DNA of 56,266 nt from Gnetum montanum (lineage: Eukaryota; Streptophyta; Gnetopsida; Gnetales; Gnetaceae), in the NCBI GenBank assembly GCA_015680685.1, contig MNCI01002813.1:958398-1014663 (forward strand), given 5' to 3'. This document shows, one piece after another, positions 22,330 to 33,834 of the stretch. The stretch's first letter is position 1. Each line of letters opens with the position of its first letter. The notes beneath the pieces are model-generated. The model worked only from the letters and a program-made list of their open reading frames with translations. It did no database searches and was not told the origin of the DNA. The translations under genes were made by a program, and so were the position numbers.

Positions 22330-23420
22330 CGAACTCCTATAGGATTACTAGCCACTATGTGATACAAGGGCTTATTATTGATTTGTTCATGAGGAATTGG
22401 ATGATACTATGATTTTTGTGTACAAAAACTTGATATCCAAGCATATAGAGCCTAAATTTTTCTAAGGATTACACCACCACCATGAGCTCCTTCTTTGTGG
22501 TGGTTTAGTTCAATTGTGCCCTCACAATGCTTTGGCTTGCACAATGGATGTAATAAGGATGTTTCTGATCATCTAATTGTGTAAGCACAACCCCTAAAGC
22601 ATAATTGGGTGCATCTATCATGATGTGGAAAGTGCTAGACCAAATATAAGCACATAGAATTGTAGTTTCTACTAGCTTCTGCTTTCACTTTTGGAATGCT
22701 AGATCACATTCCTTGGTCTAGTTGAAGGATGCATCTTTCTTGGTTAGCTCAACCAATAGCTTAGTAATTTTTGAGAAGTTCTCAATGAAGCATCAATAAT
22801 AACTAGTATGGCTAAGAAATAACCTTGCATCTTTCACTGTTTCAAGTTTCCTTGTGATTTCTTGGATGACTCGTACCTTTTCCAAGTCCATCTTGATCCA
22901 TTTTTTCAAAATTTTGTGCCCCAATACAATGCCTCCTTAGACCATGAGATGGCTTTTCTACCAATTTTGCTTTAAGTTAGTCTCCACACATTGTTAAAGC
23001 TCTTTCTTAAGATGCTCCAAGGCTTACTTAAATGTGGTATCATAAGTAGAGAATTCATCCACAAAGACTTCTATCCCATTACCAATTTGTTATTGAAAGA
23101 TGTTGAGAACCAAGCATTGGAAGGTAGTAGGGACATTGCATACACCAAAGGGTATCTTTTTGTATGCAAAAGTTCCTTGGGAACTTGTAAATGTGATTTT
23201 GGCCTAGTCCTTAGGTGCAATCTAGATTTGATTATATCTACTATAACCATCAAGAAAACTATAATAGCAATGCCCTACCATGATGTCCAACACTTAATTA
23301 ACAAATGGAAATGGAAAATAATCCTTGAAAGTAACCATGTTCAATAGCCAAAAATCTATGCAAACTCTAAATTTTTCTCATTTCTTAGGTGTAGTAACAA
23401 GTGGCCTAACCCATTCACTA
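22330..23420 (-). pseudogene. Gypsy reverse transcriptase and RNase H, broken
   Basis: RT motifs on the minus strand in order: FRVCIDFWLLN (~23370), PFGVCNVPTTFQ (~23150-23110) and FVDEFSTYDTT (~23065), where the usual YVDD has become FVDE. RNase H follows: DAPNYALGVVLTQLDD (~22610) and the TTKKELMVVV stretch (~22490). Several stops interrupt. The order RT-RNH upstream of integrase shows gypsy type. Confidence 0.8.
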
Positions 23421-23945
23421 TCCATAACTGGATAGATGAATGTCATCTTGAGGACTTGTTCAACCTCCTCCTTGGCAACCTACTTTAGTTGGGAGTTCAA
23501 TATTCTATGTGGTTGCCTCTTCGGCTTGATGGAGAAGTCTGTATAAATGCAAGGTTGGCACATCCATGGATCTATTCCTATAAGTTCATGATATGATTAA
23601 GCAAAGGTTGTTGGTAATTTGTTCATCACCTTCAATAGCTTCTTTTTCTATTCTAAAGCAAGTTTGGAATTGATGATTACCGGCTTACCATTGTTAAGAA
23701 AAGCATATTCCATAGTGATTAAGGATCTCCAACTCTTCACATTCCATTTCACTTTGTGTGTGGGAGAGTTGGTGATGGAGTTGCTCCATTTCATCCATGT
23801 TCTCTATATAGGTTCTAGTAAATCTCTCTGATGGTTCCATGCACATGGTGGACTCAGCTTGGTGATCTATTATTAGCCACTAAGTACCTTCTTGATTTGT
23901 GGTTGCTACATATAGGCACTTTGGAATAAATGTTGTTTCAGCACA

Positions 23946-24380
23946 CTAATTGCAAGCTTGGATTGATGTATATTTGATCATCCATAGTTTTTGCATGCAA
24001 TGGAACCTTCTATTACTATATGTAATGCACAAAACCCTCTTCTTCTCTTCCATATCAAATTCATTTTCTTTGAAAGTTTCCAAGAAAAGGTCTTGAATTT
24101 TCATTTTGGTATTTATGATACTAAGACATGCCCTTCCCATAATGATAGGAAAGTTTTCCTTACAATTTTCCACATGGATCACAAGGAAATTTGTAAGATA
24201 AGACCTTCCACAAACAATGGTTACAATTTCCTCCACTAATCCCAAAGGGATAGTGATGGACTAATTTGCCAGTTCAAGTGTAATATTGCTCTTCTTTAGA
24301 GGAGGCAAATCCTAGGTCTTATACATTTCTTGGGAGATTAAGTTGATCCTATAAACTAAATCTAATAGAGTCATACATGG
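23946..24380 (-). pseudogene. Gypsy aspartic protease, broken
   Basis: A minus-strand frame reads LLDLVYRINLIS (~24370), where the catalytic D-S/T-G has become DLV. It is followed by PLKKSNITLELAN and, in the 99-residue frame 24245-23946, GLVEEIVTIV, NFLVIHVE and IIMGRACLS, a pattern typical of plant gypsy retropepsins upstream of RT. Loss of the active-site triad means it is dead. Confidence 0.7.
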
Positions 24381-24559
24381 TTTATTTCCTATAATCTAGA
24401 AACCTTAGGATTTTGCTATTGTGGTGGTGGCATCCCCCACAGTTGTGGGTGTTACCACTATTAATATTGCTCCTAAGGTTGATAAGGTGCTCCACTTGGA
24501 TAATACATTGGTTGATGGAACTACTGGTTGTAGTTGCCTTAAGGTAGTCACTTAGGTGC

Positions 24560-26349
24560 TTATCATTTTGCAAATTTTGAATTTAATGCATACACCCTAG
24601 ACTTCTACAAATGTGACAACACTGAGCAACATCCCTTAGGATGTTTGTATTGGAAAATTTCATAGTCATCATCATCTATTTTAGAACACACAACCTCTTC
24701 AATTGCTATATCTTTACCCTTGTTCTGATAATAACCTTTATGTATCCTACTTCTTCCTTCTTTCTTAATCACTACTCCCTTAGTTCTTTCATTCCTCTGT
24801 GATTTTCACAGCTATTTAAAACTTCCCATCTAAGAAGTCTTACATTTTATCTACCTTAGTTGATATTTTAGTGATAGATTTTGATATTAGTGAGGCCTTA
24901 CTTTGCATCAATTCATCAAGCACTATCTCCCCCTCAAAGTCATAGAAATTTACCTACCTTTTACAAAGGGAGGAATCCCTATTATATTCTTCTGCATTTT
25001 CATGCCTTTTCAACTCTCCTTCTTCTTTAGCACCTATTCAATTAAGCTTTGAATCTGATGATATTGCATCTTAGAAAATCTTCCCTAGGCATAGACCCCA
25101 AGGCTTTTTCTTATCTTGATTTTGAATCCATCTACAATATGGTGAAGCTATTCTCTTTGGGAGTGGCCTAGGCATCAGTGCAATAGAGAGTAGTACCTTC
25201 CCAAGGCTGTATCCAAGGATTCTACAAGGCATAGGCATCATGAAAAGCTTGCATGATTCTATGGATGTGAATTATATCCCCCTTCAAACTTGGGAATGTT
25301 ATTCATATTTAACCTCTTAATCCTACTATCCTTCAAGTTCCTTGTTGGAATTCTTACTATCTCTAAAATGTTAAGAATATTTTAGGTAGCCAATAGAGGC
25401 TCATCATAGTCATGATGATCGCAGTGCCCCTTTCATGGCCATGATGTCTATAATGATTTTTGCTATGCCTTCAGTCTCTATGATATTTTTCTCTCCCTTG
25501 TGGTTATCTTTGCACTTGATCTTGATCACCTTGATGGGATCCTTGTTCATTTTTTTCCTACTATTCATCACCATCCTAATCTCAGCTATGTCTCTTGTTG
25601 TCTTTGCTCTTGTTCCTCCTATAAGAGTTTGAGGATGAAGATGAAGAAGATGATGAGAGTGAAGAAGAAGAACTAGGAAAATGATGCCTAGCAATTTCTC
25701 TCCTTCAATTTCTTTTCTAATTTGATCATTATCCTTTGATCATTGTCTTTCCTTTGATCATTATCCTTTCCCTTAAATGCATGGTTATGATTTTTATATT
25801 TTAAGGCCCCTTAGTCTTGAGACCCAATTTTTCCATTATAAGGTTCTCTAGAGTTGACTACAATCTTTGATTAAGGGTCTTCTCATTATAGAGAGGAGAA
25901 GAATTTGTGTATTGTGATTGGCTAGAAAAGAAATCCTTACCCTCTTTGTATTATTGAATGAATAATTGGGTTGGAGTTCTCTTGTTCCTAGAGACCTCAT
26001 ATCATCCCTCCATGTGTCAATCTAGCCTATGTTGGGCATTGGTATGATGATAGTCCGTGTAAGTGTGGTCTTGGACTTCATAATTCAAGTTGAGTGTGGC
26101 AATACCAATTTTGATGAGATTGGACATTAGCATGATGGGAATGGATTAATCAGGAGGTAACACTATGTTGCCTTCCATATCTCCCCAACACCTTTGTACA
26201 TCTTGATAGAGGATGAAAGTAAAATTCGAATTATAAGGGTCTAGATGAGCATAGACAACTTCAAGTTATTGGGACTTCTTGGATGCCCGATCCTACTGAC
26301 TGGATCCTTTGTTATGTGATGGAGATTCATCCCTGTGAGAAGAAGCCAT
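24560..26349 (-). pseudogene. Gypsy gag, broken
   Basis: ATG at 26349 opens MASSHRDESPS. The first ~60 residues match the gag start of the element at 52063 (MASSSRGDSPPTND, then LDPYNSNFTFIL versus LDPYHPNFTFIL). A cysteine/histidine cluster resembling a zinc knuckle (CCHICRSLGC) occurs near 24630-24600, just before protease. Multiple stops and frameshifts. Confidence 0.7.
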
Positions 26350-26499
26350 ATTAGTTATTGATAAAAATAGTGTGCCTTTGGTATTTTTTTATTTCTTTAA
26401 TAATTTCCTTAGTGAATGGTAGTGGTTCATTGTAGGTTCTTCACAACATCTTTGTATAACTTCACAATCTCTTACTATTTAGTGCACTTAGCTAAACTA

Positions 26500-26520
26500 A
26501 GTCCTTGGTAATGGTGCTAA
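26500..26520 (-). promoter_or_regulatory. Primer-binding site, tRNA-Asp-like
   Basis: On the minus strand TTAGCACCATTACCAAGGA directly follows the LTR terminus CTCATCA. It equals the common plant gypsy site TTGGCGCCGTTGCCGGGGA with mostly G-to-A or C-to-T changes. Confidence 0.7.
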
Positions 26521-27367
26521 TGATGAGCAGCAAGTATACCCTTCATCCAACCATACGAATCACAAGCATGTACCAACAATGTAGTAGAATTTCATAGACT
26601 TAGTTCCTACATTCACCCATAGTCCTAGACTATGAATCAAGGGATCATGTGATTGTTGTCTTTCTAACTCACACTTGTGCTATCTATGTGTATGGTTAAA
26701 TGTTAGTTAAGGCTTATGATATTTATTTGTGTTGGCATTTTTTATATATTTTCTCCTAATAACTATATGAGTAAATGAAGGCTTAATAATTAACTATTCA
26801 ATTAATTAGCTATTCTAATAACTAACTATCCTAACATAAGTAGCTGCTCCCACTTTATGTATACATCACAAGCTCATATTATGCTACTGAGTTACCAAAT
26901 GGCTATTACTAGGCATTACCAAATGGTCACTACTAGGATTACCAAGTGTAACATGTTATTCTTGAAGTGGTTGTCCTTATGTGTTTATGATTCAGTGCAT
27001 GAATTAGTTAGGACTATGAAAGTAAAGTGCATTGAAAGTAGAGTGCAAATAAGAGAGATTAAACTAATCCAATTGCTATAATGAATGTAAAAATTCTCAT
27101 CTTTATTGTTGTTTATACTAATGCATTCAGTTACATGATGCTTGAATAAAGATTTGTACAATCTCTTAAATTCACATTGTGATCACTCATTGGAATATAT
27201 TCTAACTTTAGAGGAATCAAATTGCAAGAGCTTTGCTACACTATGGACTTAAGATGCTATAAATGCAATTGGTATGCACATTTATATAGGCTTCAATTGC
27301 ATCAATGTTGATGCATCTACATCAATGCATGTCACCATGCATCAATGCGGATACGTCAATGAGGTTG
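26521..27367 (-). repeat. 5' LTR of the minus-strand gypsy element, truncated at its outer end
   Basis: It starts TGATGAGCAGCAAG on the plus strand and aligns with 15074-15968 until GAGGTTG at 27367. The ~60 bases that finish the other LTR (ending CATCA) are missing, replaced abruptly by plus-strand gypsy RNase H sequence. A TATATAAA motif lies at 27281-27288 (minus). Confidence 0.8.
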
Positions 27368-27379
27368 TTTGGATATCTA

Positions 27380-28500
27380 ATTTTTGTGCACACTAATCAT
27401 AGTGCAATTCACTTCCTAATGAATAAGCCAATGGTGAGCCCACATGTTATATGGTGGTTGGTGATCTTGTAGGAGTTTTATTTAGTGATTGTGGGCAGAA
27501 AGGGAACTAGAAATGTAGTTGTAGATCATCTATCTTGGTTAAGATGAGATAATAATGACAATAAAAAGCCTTTGTTTGATCAATCTTCAGATTGGCTTCT
27601 CTTTACCAAGACAATTGAAGTTCATACACTAAGGGTTACAAATTAGTATTACAAAGTTCTCTCATATCTACTCACATAAGACTCCTATTGAATGGGATCA
27701 TGGGAAGAAACAATAGTTTCTCCACTAAGTCAAACACTACATATAAATAAAGGGTAACATTTACAAATTTTATGTTGATGTTATGGTATGATGATGCAAT
27801 TCAACTAAGAGTACTCCAAGATACTCATGAGGGTTCTTGTGAGGGCCACTAGGTAGGAAGATGAATGGCCACAAAGATCCTAATGACAAGATATTTTTGG
27901 CCAACAATCTTCAAGGACACCTACCATTTCACTTATTTACGCAAGAGATGCCAATGAGATGGATGAATGAAAACTAGAATGGAAGGACCCCAATAGTGGA
28001 TTTAACCATTGGAGTCCTTTGACCTTTAGAGGACTGATTTCATGGGACCCATCACTTCCATGTCCAATGGGAAGTCATACATCATTGTTTTTGTTGACTA
28101 CTATACAAAATAGACTGAAGCCTGAGTTGTTTCTAATTATACCTCTACTACTATAGCTTGATTCTTTCAAAAACAAGTGGTAAATAGGTTTGGTGTGCCT
28201 AGGATGCTGATTTTTGACAATGAAACACATTTCATAGGTAATACCTTTCACAAGTTAATGTGATGCTTGGGGGTGCAACATAAACTTACAACACCTTACC
28301 ACCCTCAAGCCAATGGTCAAGTAGAAGTAACCAATAGGGAGATTACTCAAATCTTAACATGAACTATTAGTATATATAGGGAAGACTGGAGTACCAAACT
28401 CAACGATGCTTTATGAGCATACTGCTTAACATGGAAACTTTCTATAGGCTACTCTCCCTATTAGTTAATGTATGGAAAGTTACCCAAACTGCCAATTGAA
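27380..28500 (+). pseudogene. Gypsy RNase H end and integrase, broken
   Basis: The RNase H tail shows FLMNKP (~27420) and RKGTRNVVVDHLS (~27500). Integrase has DFMGPITSM (~28028), YIIVFVDYYTK (~28080), VVNRFGVPRM (~28180), FDNETHFIGN (~28213) and [16 protein letters not shown] (~28300). This copy keeps the core D in FVDYY and E in QVEV better than the minus-strand sister, but stops remain (TAG near 28110, TGA near 28260). Confidence 0.85.
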
Positions 28501-30430
28501 ATTGAACTTTGTACACTCACAATAGCATGTGAGCTTCACTTAGACATTAACCTAGTACAAAAAGAATGACTCATAACACTCAACATGCTAGACAAAAATC
28601 AAAGAGTAGCTCTAATGATGAATAAATTGCAGAAGGCATAGAATAAATAATGTCATGATGTATAGATAAGTAATGTTGAATTGAAACTAGAAGATAAGGT
28701 TCTCTATTAGAATCCCATGTATTTGCCACAATGAACCTAGTTCCAGACATTATGAGAAGGACCATACATTATACAACTTGGGTAAACAATCCCTTACATA
28801 TAAGACCTATTGCTTATGCTATTTGGAATGATAATTTACCATCCAACAAGCCCTCAAAAGCACATGCTGGTTAGCATCCAATAACTTAAACCCTTTACAA
28901 ACTTCTAAGTAACTAGCTGCAACACTAACACCTCAAATCAAGAACAAGCTTTCTCCATTTTTTGAATCTCCTCCTTCCAACTTGGTTGTGAGAGAGATAA
29001 CCATCTATCATAACACCTATAATAGGATGAAAGAGCTTTTTCTTCTTTTTTTATTTTGCATAATTCTTTATATGTTTTTCATTTTCTTGATATTTTACTA
29101 ATTATCTTATTCATTTTCCTTTTATACATTTTCTACTTTTTATTTTTATTTTTGTTAATTTTATTTCATCTTAATTAAAATCTCTGATTTTTTTCCATGA
29201 CTACTGTGAACTTTGAAAATTTTTGAACATAACTATCAAGGTAATGATATAATACACAAGCCAATAGTGTCTTTAGATTATGCTTTCTACTAATAGTATA
29301 TCAATTTTTTGATGGTATTAGGCAATGAGTTTACAACATCCATCCATTCCATCTATCTCATGAGGAGTTTTGCATCATGAAAGCATGAAGGTTCTTTCAT
29401 ATCAAAACTAAAAACAACATATGATCTTGTTATCCAATGAACTAGGAAAGGACTAAGTACGAGTGGAAAAAGATGTGACCTTAAGGGGATTTGTTATGTT
29501 CTTTTCTCAACTTCCTTCTTAAGTTTTATGACTCCTCATGGGTATATCATCACTTCCACTATCAACCATAAAAAGAAGTATGTCTTTGTATGGTGTGGTT
29601 CCAGAAAAAAAGGGAATTCAAAGAACACCTCTTTGAAGATCTCTTGGAATACAAGCACTAGTTATGGGTCTGGAAAGACATGTTACTAATGCTTGAAGGC
29701 ACCCTTCTAACTAAGGCCCAAATTTCTTCATAACTACTTCTTTCTTATTTTGGAGTGATGATTGTCCTTTGTGGTTGTTGTCAACTCATGATGGTAGGAG
29801 AGGAGGAAAACATGAACATGAGGCTAGTGCAATTGGAGTGGACTTGGTCTAGACTTGGAATGAATTGGTATCGAGTCATCTTAATCATGAATTTCACTAA
29901 GGACCCCATGTGACCATGATTCGGATTGTTCCTCTACTGTTCTCTTTCTACCATTCTTGAACTTCATTTTCTATCACCATACTACCTCATACCATGGTCA
30001 ATTGATAGTTTCCTAAGCCAATCCATCACATGGGTATAGTGTTTAACTTGAACAACCATTCATCATCTATGGTGCCTACAAACTTCTTGTGGTGAGGTTA
30101 TGCAAGGGCATATTAGGCATAAGCCTACTTTGGGAAGGACCCACTTTCATATCTCTTTGTTTCCTTCAAGATAAACCTTATGACCATGGATCTTATTTTG
30201 ATCTTGATAATTTTGATAGATTGCATCATCCAATTTTTGCTCTAGTTTGGCATAAGGAAAATCTCCTAGTTACTCATCATGCATGGTTACAATGCTTTAA
30301 TTTCATAAAAATATCTCCTATTTAGTTCAAGAAATAGCAAAGACACTCATATTATCTAACACTGGGGTGAAGCTGGTAGAAATCTCCATGTAGGAGAACC
30401 CAAAAGCAAAGAAAGAGTGGGTTCAATGAT
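28500..30430 (+). other. Gypsy region between integrase and accessory ORF
   Basis: The first ~400 bases look like the integrase C-terminal tail. The rest has no recognised domain. The stretch 29640-30150 recurs at 53170-53690 in the same orientation (AAGCACTAGTTATGG, AAGACATGTTAC, GAGGTTATGCAAGGG) and, reverse-complemented, near 19700-20260. A pyrimidine-rich block sits at 29040-29170. Confidence 0.55.
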
Positions 30431-32690
30431 GTTATCAAGTAGACTACAAGGACTATGGTGCACTAACCAAGGCTGAGCGAGCCTACTTCAAGATCATGGC
30501 CTACCACCTTAATTTAACCATGAGGCCAAGTAAAATGATTACCTTCTCTACCAAGCTATGTGTGCCTTTAAGCAAAAAATTACAAGTCAACTTGCCCCAG
30601 CTTATCTTCCTTGAAGTAGATAAGAATTTCAAGAATAACAAGAAGGGTAAGAAGACACTCACCTTTTTATGCCTTATCATAGAACTTTGTAAAGGTGAGG
30701 GATAAATCACTACTTCAATGATGTGATTGGTAGAGCTCCTACCACATCATGACAAGAGATGATGAAAGATAAAAGTGCCTACTAAGCTTTAAGAGGAGAA
30801 GCAACCATCACCACCACTTCCTACAACACCAAAGATGATAAAAAAAATGTTGGTAGCTACTAAACATCTAAGGAAAGTTAGAAAAAATTAGCTACACCAA
30901 CAAGCCTTTGGAGATGGTGGAGAATTTTTCATATATAGACTAGCCATGAGCCATTTGAATGATGTCACAAGGATCATCAGCTAGTTAGATGATGGGATGA
31001 TCCCACTATTTTTTTTTGAAAAGAAACTAGGCTCATGTTTGCTCTAATTCCAAAGCCAAAGAAGTCACTATGTCCATTCTAGGATAGGCATTTCCAAAAA
31101 TATCTGTAAATGTAATAGCCTTCTCTATGATGACAGAAGAAGGTGAAGGCACAACAGTCTTGGTCATGCAACACAAGGGCTAAGAAACAATAACATAGGT
31201 GGTGGTAGAATATATTGAAGAAGCCTTGAGTGCTCATGTAGCTTTTGTCCTTGATGTTGCTACTATCACAGATGTACAAGCATTCGTAGGAGTTGGAAGT
31301 AGAGGGATGAGTGTAGCCTAGCATGAGAAAGTGTTGGAGCGATTGGTGGGAGCTGAGCAACTAATTCTACAGATCTTTGATTTCCTAAAAGGCATTTCTA
31401 CTACCTAGCCACAACTACTAGAGACAAAGAACAAACTATTAATTGCAAATGTGCAACTTGAGAAGGCCATCATTAGCAACTGATGGTTGACCACTGCGGT
31501 TGCAAAACTTAGAGCCCACTTGTTAGATCTTGCCATTCTCAAATAGAAGCTTACTAGAGATGAATATTTTCAATAGCTTTAGCAAAAAATATCATGAGGC
31601 TAGAAATGCCAAGGAGATGATGATCTTTTCTACATCACTGTTGAAGGCAATGATGAATTTCTCCAATCATGACTTTCAATAGGTTCACAAAGAGAATCTG
31701 GTGCTAACCTAAGACAATCATTTCTTGTGAAATGCTAAGTAATAGAAGGAATAGATAGTTGAAGAAATTTGCTAGTAGTAGGAATAGATTACCAAGGTAA
31801 ACTTGGATTTTAAGAGGTTGGTTGTGGAGAATGGCAATCTCACAATGGAGGAGGTTTGTGTCCTTCTCCAAAAGATAGTAATTGAGGTCATCACTTGGAA
31901 GAATGAGGCCCTAAAGTATAAACTTGTCAAAAACCACTATAGGGACTAGGTTAGGATGCTCAAAGAAATAAATGAAAAGAAAATAAAATTTGCAAAGATG
32001 AAGGTGAACAAAGCCCTCTAGTAACTCCAACAAAGAAGCGATGTCTGGTAGCCTATCTTTGATGATCTCAATGACTACAACCAAGTAGAAATCCATTTAA
32101 AGAAGTTGGAAATTGAGGAGATGAAAAAAATACATGGAACTTTCCAACCTACAATATGCAAACTTGGCAATGTTAATAGCAGGGAGGCTAGGATCATAGT
32201 TAAGAAAGAAAGTGATCAGCTCTTACCTCCACTATGAGGTGGAGTTCAAGCTCCACAAAGAGACTAAGAAAAAGTTGGAACTGACCAATGTAGAGCTTGA
32301 AGTTCTCAAAAGCAAGTTCATTGATCAAAGATCCATTGTTGAGAACTTGGCTAGAAGAATAAGTGACTACTAGGAGTTACAGAACCTTATCTGTACATTT
32401 GAATTTGAATGTAAATAATTTACAGCCTAATTTGTCAACATGAAAGAGATGTTTCCCACATTGCCATGTCTATGGGACATATTAGCATCATCTCATCTAG
32501 GTAAAGTAGCCTAAATCATCCATGATTCATGGGGTAAAGGAGAAAAGATGAAGGTACTTTTGGATGCCTTCCAACTTATTGTAGTAATAGTAGGAAAGCC
32601 TAGACCTTCAATACTGTAGGAACATAATGAAGAACCCTTCGCACCATAGGAGCCTCCACCTCTAGGCATGGTGTGAAGACTTCATTATGG
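30430..32690 (+). pseudogene. Accessory ORF of the sister gypsy element, broken
   Basis: The best open part is 30496-30705: YHLNLTMRPSK, LCVPLSKKLQVNLPQLIFLE, then a KGKKTLTFLCLIIELC stretch. Further pieces in register run to ~32420 and end in a heptad-like, charged segment (FKLHKETKKKLELTNVELEV) that looks like a coiled coil. Both ends match the accessory ORF of the minus-strand element at 16200-18480, so it was a real coding unit of the family of ~700 residues (estimate). Athila/Tat elements often carry env-like or unknown ORFs here. I see no clear signal or transmembrane segment in what survives. Confidence 0.6.
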
Positions 32691-32914
32691 TCTTCATCCA
32701 TCTAGTTGGCACCTACTAATTATTACCAAAGTGTCCAAATTCTCTATACAATGCATTGATTTTGTATCCATGCAAATTATAAGTCAAAACGACACTCATG
32801 AGTTCTTTTGTTTGTCATAGTCTGTTAGTTAATTCCATACTTTCCTAAATTTTGTAAGAAACTCTATCTTGTTTTGTTCACTTGAGGATGAGTTTTTAGT
32901 TAGTCATGAAGGTA

Positions 32915-33773
32915 TGAGGAAGTGTTAATAAGTTGGCTGCACTGATGCATCCCTATTGACACATTCTTAGATGCGTTGGCGCATATGCATCAGCGCTAGC
33001 CCTCCCAAAGCTTATATAAATGTGCACACCAACCGCATTTATGACATCTTTGGTTAGTCTAGTAGCCAAACTCTTACAATTTTCTTCCACACAACTTAGA
33101 AAAATTTCTCTTTGAGTGCCTACAACATTGATTGAATTAATTGTATGAAATTTTATTTAAGTGCAAGATGTACCTGGACACAGTTTCATGAACAAAAATA
33201 AAATTGAGATTTCTTCTCTCCATTGTAGCACTTGGATTAGCTTAAGTTTACTTTCAAGAATTTTAATTTACAAGTAGTTTATGTTTCAATACTTAAACAC
33301 TTAATATTTTAGTCCATGGTAATGTGAGTACAATCACTTCGAGCATAATATACTAATGCTTGGTAATCCTAGTGGTGAATACTTCATACACCTTGCAGTA
33401 AAAACTTGGTAACCTAGTGATGTTGGTGTAAGTTTAGGATGTGTATAGGAAGTGGGAATGGATACTCTATGTTTAGGATAGCTTAGTCATTAATTAGTTA
33501 AAGCTTAATATCTCAACTATTTTCTTCCTTAATACTTTTTATAGATAAAAATAATAAAAATTATAAATACAAATATCTTACACCTCAATCACACTTAGCT
33601 ATACAGATAAAGTTAACATAAGTAATGATTGGGAAGACAACGACTAGTAACCTCACATTTTACTATCTAGGACATAGGCTACTTAGGTAGAAGGCATCCA
33701 CAAAATTTGATTGGATCATGCATACATGCTTGTGATTTGTATGATTGGGTGTAGGGATACTCACTACTCATTA
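32915..33773 (+). repeat. 3' LTR of the plus-strand gypsy element
   Basis: It starts TGAGGAAGTG after the purine-rich GAAGGTA and ends CTCATTA. It aligns with 51026-51912, for example TGATGCATCCCTATTGACA versus TTAATGCATCCCTATTGACA, and TATATAAA at 33013-33020 versus 51152-51159. Length is 859 bases. Confidence 0.85.
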
Positions 33774-33834
33774 GTCATACTTTCTTAGAAAAATTATTCA
33801 TTTCTTTTGATGATACAATGTAGGGGATAAAAAT

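Larger units (their letters stand above)
15074..27367 (-). mobile_element. Ty3/gypsy LTR retrotransposon, Tat/Athila-like, nearly complete, decayed
   Basis: Read on the minus strand: 5' LTR 27367-26521 (its first ~60 bases missing), primer-binding site just below 26520 (TTAGCACCATTACCAAGGA, a mutated form of the tRNA-Asp type TTGGCGCCGTTGCCGGGGA), gag, protease, RT, RNase H, integrase, a ~4.5 kb region with an extra ORF, a polypurine tract near 15970, and 3' LTR 15968-15074. The PR-RT-RNH-INT order defines gypsy. The tRNA-Asp-like site and the long segment after integrase fit the Tat/Athila branch (inference). Stops and frameshifts occur throughout. Length is ~12.3 kb. Confidence 0.85.
27368..33773 (+). 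mobile_element. Ty3/gypsy sister element, 5' half missing
   Basis: It begins inside RNase H (a VHT-HSAI-FLMNKP pattern), then the integrase zinc and core regions, a long segment with the accessory ORF, the polypurine tract (AAGGTATGAGG region, ~32909) and a complete 3' LTR. It belongs to the same family as 15074-27367 but lies in opposite orientation, fused head to head. LTR, gag, PR and RT of the 5' half are absent. Confidence 0.85.

Noticed and set aside
28580-28765. Minus-strand frame in the integrase tail
   Set aside because: Antisense shadow of the plus-strand gypsy element.
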